A stretch of DNA of 64,000 nucleotides, from assembly GCF_945859705.1 (NCBI RefSeq), contig NC_079134.1, forward strand, positions 159,003,718 through 159,067,717. The letters are read 5' to 3'. The first letter of the stretch is position 1, and each line of letters starts with the position of its first letter. Positions 59,710 to 64,000 of the stretch are shown one piece after another. The DNA comes from Episyrphus balteatus (Eukaryota; Arthropoda; Insecta; Diptera; Syrphidae). Position numbers and translations under genes: made by a program. The notes under the pieces are model-generated. The model was not told the DNA's origin and did not search any database. It was given only the letters and a program-made list of their open reading frames with translations.

Positions 59710-60405
59710 TTAGACGCGTTCATTTGTAATGCTCATTTTTGACATCAACTGCTTTAATTTATAAGCTTTGTCACATTTAGAATATAGAGAAACATGGATT
59801 TACTTTTTTGTAAAATCTAGATATTTGTACTAGAACAATATTATATCATTCGGAAAACCATTATTTAATCATGGGAAGCTATGGTACTGTTTGACATGAT
59901 AAATGAAATATGACTTTTTTTCCATTTTTAAGAGTGCTTTATCCGATCTTTTGTATATCTTTTATGTACACGCCAATTAACCCTTTTAAAATTCATCCAT
60001 TCATCATTTTTATAGCGGACCACATAGGCAGATTTCGTTCAAAATATACACAGTTCTTATGAGTTCAGAAGACTCAATTTATTGTGATTTCGGGGATAGT
60101 TAGATTTGGACCGTTACAGTACGAGTACAAGTAAATGGCTGTAATTTCATAAGTTGCTTTACAAAAACTTTCAAGTCTCAGCAAAAAGGCTTTCACAGCC
60201 TCAACTTGACCAAAAGTCTTTCAAACAGAAATCAAACAAAACTACTTTGGCGCATTTTTATAAATGTCAAAATGCTAGCGCCATCTAGGTTTACTCGTAC
60301 TCAAACGTATTCAAATCTATAGATTTTAAGGATTTGAGTTTGAGATTGTTTGTTTGTATTTTTTTCAAGTTGTTTTTTTTTTTTTTTGTTTGTATTGTTT
60401 CTTAC

Positions 60406-60596
60406 CTCAAACAACCAGGACTGGCTCCTTCGAAAGCTGGACAACTTGTCAGCAAGTTACGATTCAAATGCAGACAAATGTCAGCTTGCAAGCATTCAGG
60501 AAATCCTTTCAATACAGAATTCATATCGATTCCATTGGTATACGTCCAGGCGTGTTGAAAATATTCTTCTAAACGTTGTCTTAATGGATTTGGTAT
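60406..60596 (-). CDS. sei: sei exon: C-linker and start of the CNBH domain
   Basis: Acceptor ACACACAG and donor GTAAG bound 191 nt. The product runs IPNPLRQRLEEYFQHAWTYT, NGIDMNSVLKGFPECLQADI, CLHLNRNLLTSCPAFEGASPGCL. This is the C-linker of ERG channels, the helical segment that couples the pore gate to the CNBH domain. The exon is in phase on both sides and nearly gap-free against what is known of the family. Confidence 0.97.
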
Positions 60597-61056
60597 CTGT
60601 GTGTGTTAAAAACAGAGCACGCAGAAGGATAGATAATAATAAAAAACGAAAAAGAACGTATAAACAAAATGATGTAGTTTTTCTTTTTTTTTTCAAAATT
60701 AAATTTTGAAAAAGAATTGTGTTTTTGGTTAAATTTTCTTTTAAGAAAAAAATTAAAGAAAAAAACCCAATTAAGGGGTTTTGTCAAGCATTGTCTTTTG
60801 TTTAAAATCAATAAGGATGATAGAATGAAATTTGAAAAACAAAAAAAGTAAAAATTGTAAAAATTAAAAAGATACTCGGCAGACATTAGCGCCACGCACG
60901 TTTTTTTTTTTTTGATTTTTCAAAAGTCCGTTTATATAAAGTTAAATTTTAATTTAGTCGTGTTTTATTTGAACCACGTTACTAGTCAGTAGAGTAGAGA
61001 CAGAGAGAGAGAGACAGAGAGATGATCACCGATCAGCGGAGCTGATCCGAACTTAC
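60597..61056 (-). other. sei: sei intron (460 bp) with a GA-rich microsatellite
   Basis: Donor GTAAGT, acceptor ACACACAG. A GAGACAGAGAGAGAGAGACAGA tract (shown here in two parts: GAGACAGAGAG and AGAGACAGAGA) lies at about 60996-61021. Confidence 0.85.
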
Positions 61057-61175
61057 CTGATGAAATCGAATGAATTCTCGTACGCGTAGCATTTGGGTAT
61101 GATACCTGGCGGTACCAGAGTAGAGCCTTTGGATGATCGCCGATACATTACCGAATATGCTGGCGTACATGAGGG
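61057..61175 (-). CDS. sei: sei exon: end of S6 and start of the C-linker
   Basis: Acceptor TTGCTTGCAG and donor GTAAGT bound 119 nt. The product LMYASIFGNVSAIIQRLYSG, TARYHTQMLRVREFIRFHQ is the intracellular end of pore helix S6 and the beginning of the C-linker, essentially invariant among ERG channels. The codon split at the start (G plus CC, Ala) places the pore exon upstream, beyond base 64000. This is the first sei exon in the window and fixes the gene on the minus strand. ERG channels form tetramers in the plasma membrane and carry a rapidly inactivating repolarising potassium current; loss of Drosophila sei causes temperature-sensitive paralysis. Confidence 0.97.
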
Positions 61176-61831
61176 CTGCAAGCAAACAGAAAAGTAAGAA
61201 TTTTGAATCGAAGAAGAGAGATGATGGATTTATTGTTTTGATTTTTTTGTTTTGTTTTTAATGGTGATGAATGGATGAGACACGTTATACCAGTGGTAAT
61301 TGAATAGCTTCTTAGAGTGTTGTTGGTAAAAGTAGTTTTTACTTGTCGATAAATGCGAATGTACTAGAGAACATTCTTTTATATTACAACCGAGTAAATA
61401 TATTTTTGATGTTGTTTGTTTCCATTTTATTTTAAGTTTTTATTTTACGAGTAACTGAAAACTTTAAAGAATATTATCTTAATGTATAAAACTAATAAGG
61501 CGGTAAAAAGTTTACAATAATCTACTACAATATTTTTAAAAAGTGGACAGCAAATTAGTCAAACAAACCGCCACTTAACAATTTTGTTAAGTTTAACAAA
61601 AATTAACTAAAACTAAATAACAATGACTTCATAAGTCAACAAAAACATTATTTAAAAACTGGTTGAGTTCCTTATAGCAGAACTACCTTTGCAGCATAAA
61701 TCTATCTAATGCATTTCAGTTAAGGAGTAGTGTAGAAAAAAATTAGTAAGTAATGTATGTATGAACTCAGCCATTATTTTGGTTTGTCCCGATTTAGATT
61801 CGAAGATTCCAATAACAATTTTGCTTTTTTA

Positions 61832-61950
61832 GCCGCGTTTCTTTGGAGGTTGACCATGCGTTCATAATTTGTAGATATACTCGTAGTACTACAATGAACA
61901 GTTGTTGTTGTACTAGATTTCTTCTCGTTAGTAGTCTACCACCAGGAACG
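61832..61950. mobile_element. Decayed copy of the 62.6-kb MITE family
   Basis: The left end GCCGCGTTTCTTTGGAGGTT and the right TCTACCACCAGGAACG resemble the ends of 62621-62769. The middle shares GTTGTTGTACTAGATTTC. Ends are too diverged to define a target duplication. Confidence 0.55.
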
Positions 61951-62074
61951 AAGTTTTCGTTCAATTTGTGGAATGAATTCCCACGGTATTACAACAACAA
62001 CAAATCATCGAATGTAATCCCCTACTTTCAAAGCGGAAGGTCAATAAAACAGTTTTAATAGTACCAACATTTTT

Positions 62075-62260
62075 AGCCTTGTTTCTTTCAGAGTTGGTAA
62101 ATTACTAGAAAAACTAGTGCTTCACTATAGCAATTTCCAATTGCACGGATTTTCAATGAAATCAATGCAGTGTTCATCTACTCGAGTATGAGTATTTTTA
62201 GTAGTGATTGTACTAAATTTTCTTCTCATGAGTAGTTTATTACGTCTAATGGAACGGGTT
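62075..62260. mobile_element. Second decayed copy of the 62.6-kb MITE family
   Basis: The left end GCCTTGTTTCTTTC and the right CTAATGGAACGGG, with CTTCTCATGAGTAGTTTA inside, match the family at 62621-62769 at low similarity. Three copies within 950 bp suggest local accumulation. Confidence 0.5.
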
Positions 62261-62620
62261 ATAATTGTTTCAATTAACCTAGATCCGTTTGTTTAGTACT
62301 AACGAACTTTAATACTTTCTCAGAAAATTGTTCCCTGTTTATCAGAATTTTAGTCAAAATATTTATTTGTATGTAAATTAGAAAAATATTATCACTGTGA
62401 ATCTATTCTTTTTAATAATAATTTGCAAAAGTTCAGCTTTATTCTGTTCATTGGAGTTCATTTAGTAATGTTCACATTGTTGTGAAAATTGCATTTTTGT
62501 TCATGTGTACCAGTTACACCACTTCGATTCAATTATATTCAAATTCAGACTCAAATTATATGGTTTTTACTTTGATTTAAAGTTGATTTTTTTTTTAAAT
62601 TCTATATTGTTTTTTTATTA

Positions 62621-62769
62621 GCCCCGTTCCATTGGAGGTGGTAGTTTACTCATGAGTAGATCTAGTACTACAAATAACACAGAATCTTCTACTCGAGGAG
62701 ATAGGAATGTGTAGTTGTTGTACTAGATTTCTACTCACGAGTAAACTACCACCTCCAATGGAACAGGGC
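62621..62769. mobile_element. 149-bp MITE with ~50-bp inverted repeats and TATTA duplication
   Basis: The ends GCCCCGTTCCATTGGAGGTG and CACCTCCAATGGAACAGGGC differ at one position and continue inward with GGTAGTTTACTCATGAGTAG and its near complement. TATTA flanks both sides (62616-62620 and 62770-62774), a 5-bp duplication. The element is almost all inverted repeat. The superfamily is unassigned. Confidence 0.8.
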
Positions 62770-64000
62770 TATTATTAATTGTTTACAATTTGAGTGTAAA
62801 CCGAACAGATCTTGATTAATCTTTTCGCTTATTTTCAATGAGGCGTGTTCATTTTATATAGATTCATTAAATATTCTTCATTTAATCAGTAATACAAATA
62901 TTATTTGAAATACAAATATATTACGTTTTTAAAAATTTACTTTAATTCCTATCACTTTTTTTTTGTTATCTTAATACAAATCTGGAAAACTTAAGTTGGT
63001 ACTTACCCTTAAGATTCATTAAGTTTTAATATTTATAAACTTTTGCTGAAATTATTTTGTATTAAGAAATTTTATATTTTTTTTTTTTAATAAGTACTAA
63101 ATAGCGATTTATTTCTAGCGGTATTCTAAAAAAAAAATTGGACACACATTGCTAATAAATGAATTCATCTTAAACGCATAATTTTTTGATGTGTATCAGA
63201 AGGTTTAATAATTTTGTGAAATGTATAATAAGCTAAATGTGCTTATAGTTTATATAATTATTTTTAAGCCGTGCAAAGTAACTGAACAATACGCTTTTTT
63301 AAATGCGAACCAATTGGGATCTGATCAAAACAAAAATTCATGGGAAATTTCTATAAAATTAAATTCGAAAGCATCACTAACAAACTAATCAATTAAAATA
63401 CACACTGACAGTAATTCTTTTTGACAAATTTTGCAAAAAACCAGAGGGTCGAATCTCTGCATACAATTGCCTCCTCTGAATTTGAAATTTCAAATCCGCG
63501 TTCAGCTTTAAATTAACAGACATTTTAGATAAAGCACTGTATACTGCCATTTGTTTCCGTGTGTAGCGGCCATTTTTATACAAAGAACAAAAATGGCCGC
63601 CACACATCACAAAAACAAATACAAAATGGCTGATCGATTTGCTTGTCATTTGTTTATTTGTGTGAATGAGAAAACACTATCTACTAAAGCAGATTCTTTT
63701 TGAATTCAATGTGAATGTGAACATTATTGACATTTGCAGGAAAAACAAAACAATTATTGTAGATGGACGTGTTCAGTTTAATCGAAATAAAATTGGGAAT
63801 GGGTGCATTCAGTTCAGATAAACATACAAGGTTGAATCACTTTTCACTTATGATGAATTTGGAAATCAAAGTTGTTATTATGAACAAAAGATCAATTTTC
63901 TGTTCTGTTTCAGTAAACAATTTTGTTATTACATTAAAGTTGTATCAGTATCTTTTATTTATATTGGACACCACATAAAAGAACTGAACTGTTTGAAATA

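Larger units (their letters stand above)
46683..60405 (-). other. sei: sei intron (13.7 kb) rich in inverted-repeat elements
   Basis: Lies between the C-linker and CNBH exons. It carries the foldback at 48443-49048, a GC-rich island near 53.25 kb, a piggyBac-like MITE (53936-54179), two decayed pieces of the 12-14 kb foldback family, and a MITE at 59443-59709. No further exon or gene was recognised. Confidence 0.8.
61176..64000 (-). other. sei: sei intron, continuing past the right edge
   Basis: No pore (selectivity filter), voltage-sensor or PAS exon could be found up to base 64000. The stretch holds three related MITEs. The 86-codon minus-strand frame at 63389-63649 has no channel signature and no convincing splice sites. 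Confidence 0.75.

Noticed and set aside
63389..63649. 86-codon minus-strand frame as a further sei exon or a small gene
   Set aside because: No pore, voltage-sensor or PAS signature and no convincing splice sites; probably chance.

Overview
This window is nuclear DNA from an insect, almost certainly a fly (Diptera). It is very AT-rich, has spliced genes with introns from 66 bp to about 13.7 kb, and is crowded with short inverted-repeat transposons. Two host genes can be supported. (1) A plus-strand, apparently intronless SLC36-type (PAT) amino-acid transporter, 3634-5067, 477 codons. (2) The 3' half of a minus-strand ERG-family (KCNH) voltage-gated potassium channel, the orthologue of Drosophila seizure (sei). 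Nine exons of it run from 61175 down to 25587. Their phases join into one open frame of 648 full codons plus a stop (1,949 nt), covering the end of S6, the C-linker, the cyclic-nucleotide-binding homology domain and a long, Cys-, Gln- and His-rich cytoplasmic tail. The exons for the N-terminal domain, voltage sensor and pore lie beyond the right edge. The two genes are convergent, with about 20 kb of gene-free AT-rich DNA between their stop codons.

Layout. 1-3.3 kb: fragments of tRNA-derived SINEs, a MITE, and a MITE nested in another of its family. 3.6-5.1 kb: transporter. 5.5-11.5 kb: little beyond a pogo-like MITE at 9.1-9.4 kb. 11.5-15.6 kb: a large foldback element with a second 2.0-kb foldback inserted in one arm. 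15.6-25.6 kb: AT-rich, strongly T-skewed on the plus strand from 18.9 kb, which could be sei 3' UTR. 25.6-30.4 kb: last three sei exons, with a 1.5-kb foldback in the last intron. 30.4-43.3 kb: a sei intron holding a complete 7.6-kb endogenous errantivirus (gypsy-type Ty3 element; gag, pol and env open; two 317-bp LTRs that look identical; TATA target duplication) in antisense orientation to sei, itself lying between older inverted repeats. 43.3-46.7 kb: four sei exons. 46.7-60.4 kb: a sei intron with a 0.6-kb foldback whose arms end in tandem repeats, a piggyBac-like MITE and decayed copies of the 12-14 kb foldback. 60.4-61.2 kb: two sei exons (C-linker). 61.2-64 kb: an intron with three related MITEs.

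No conserved but unknown protein-coding system was found. The most unusual content is structural: at least three long, well-paired inverted repeats, two of them inside the sei transcription unit, and a young intact errantivirus with a textbook -1 frameshift signal. All coordinates, phases and repeat matches were read by eye; no alignment, folding or database search was run.
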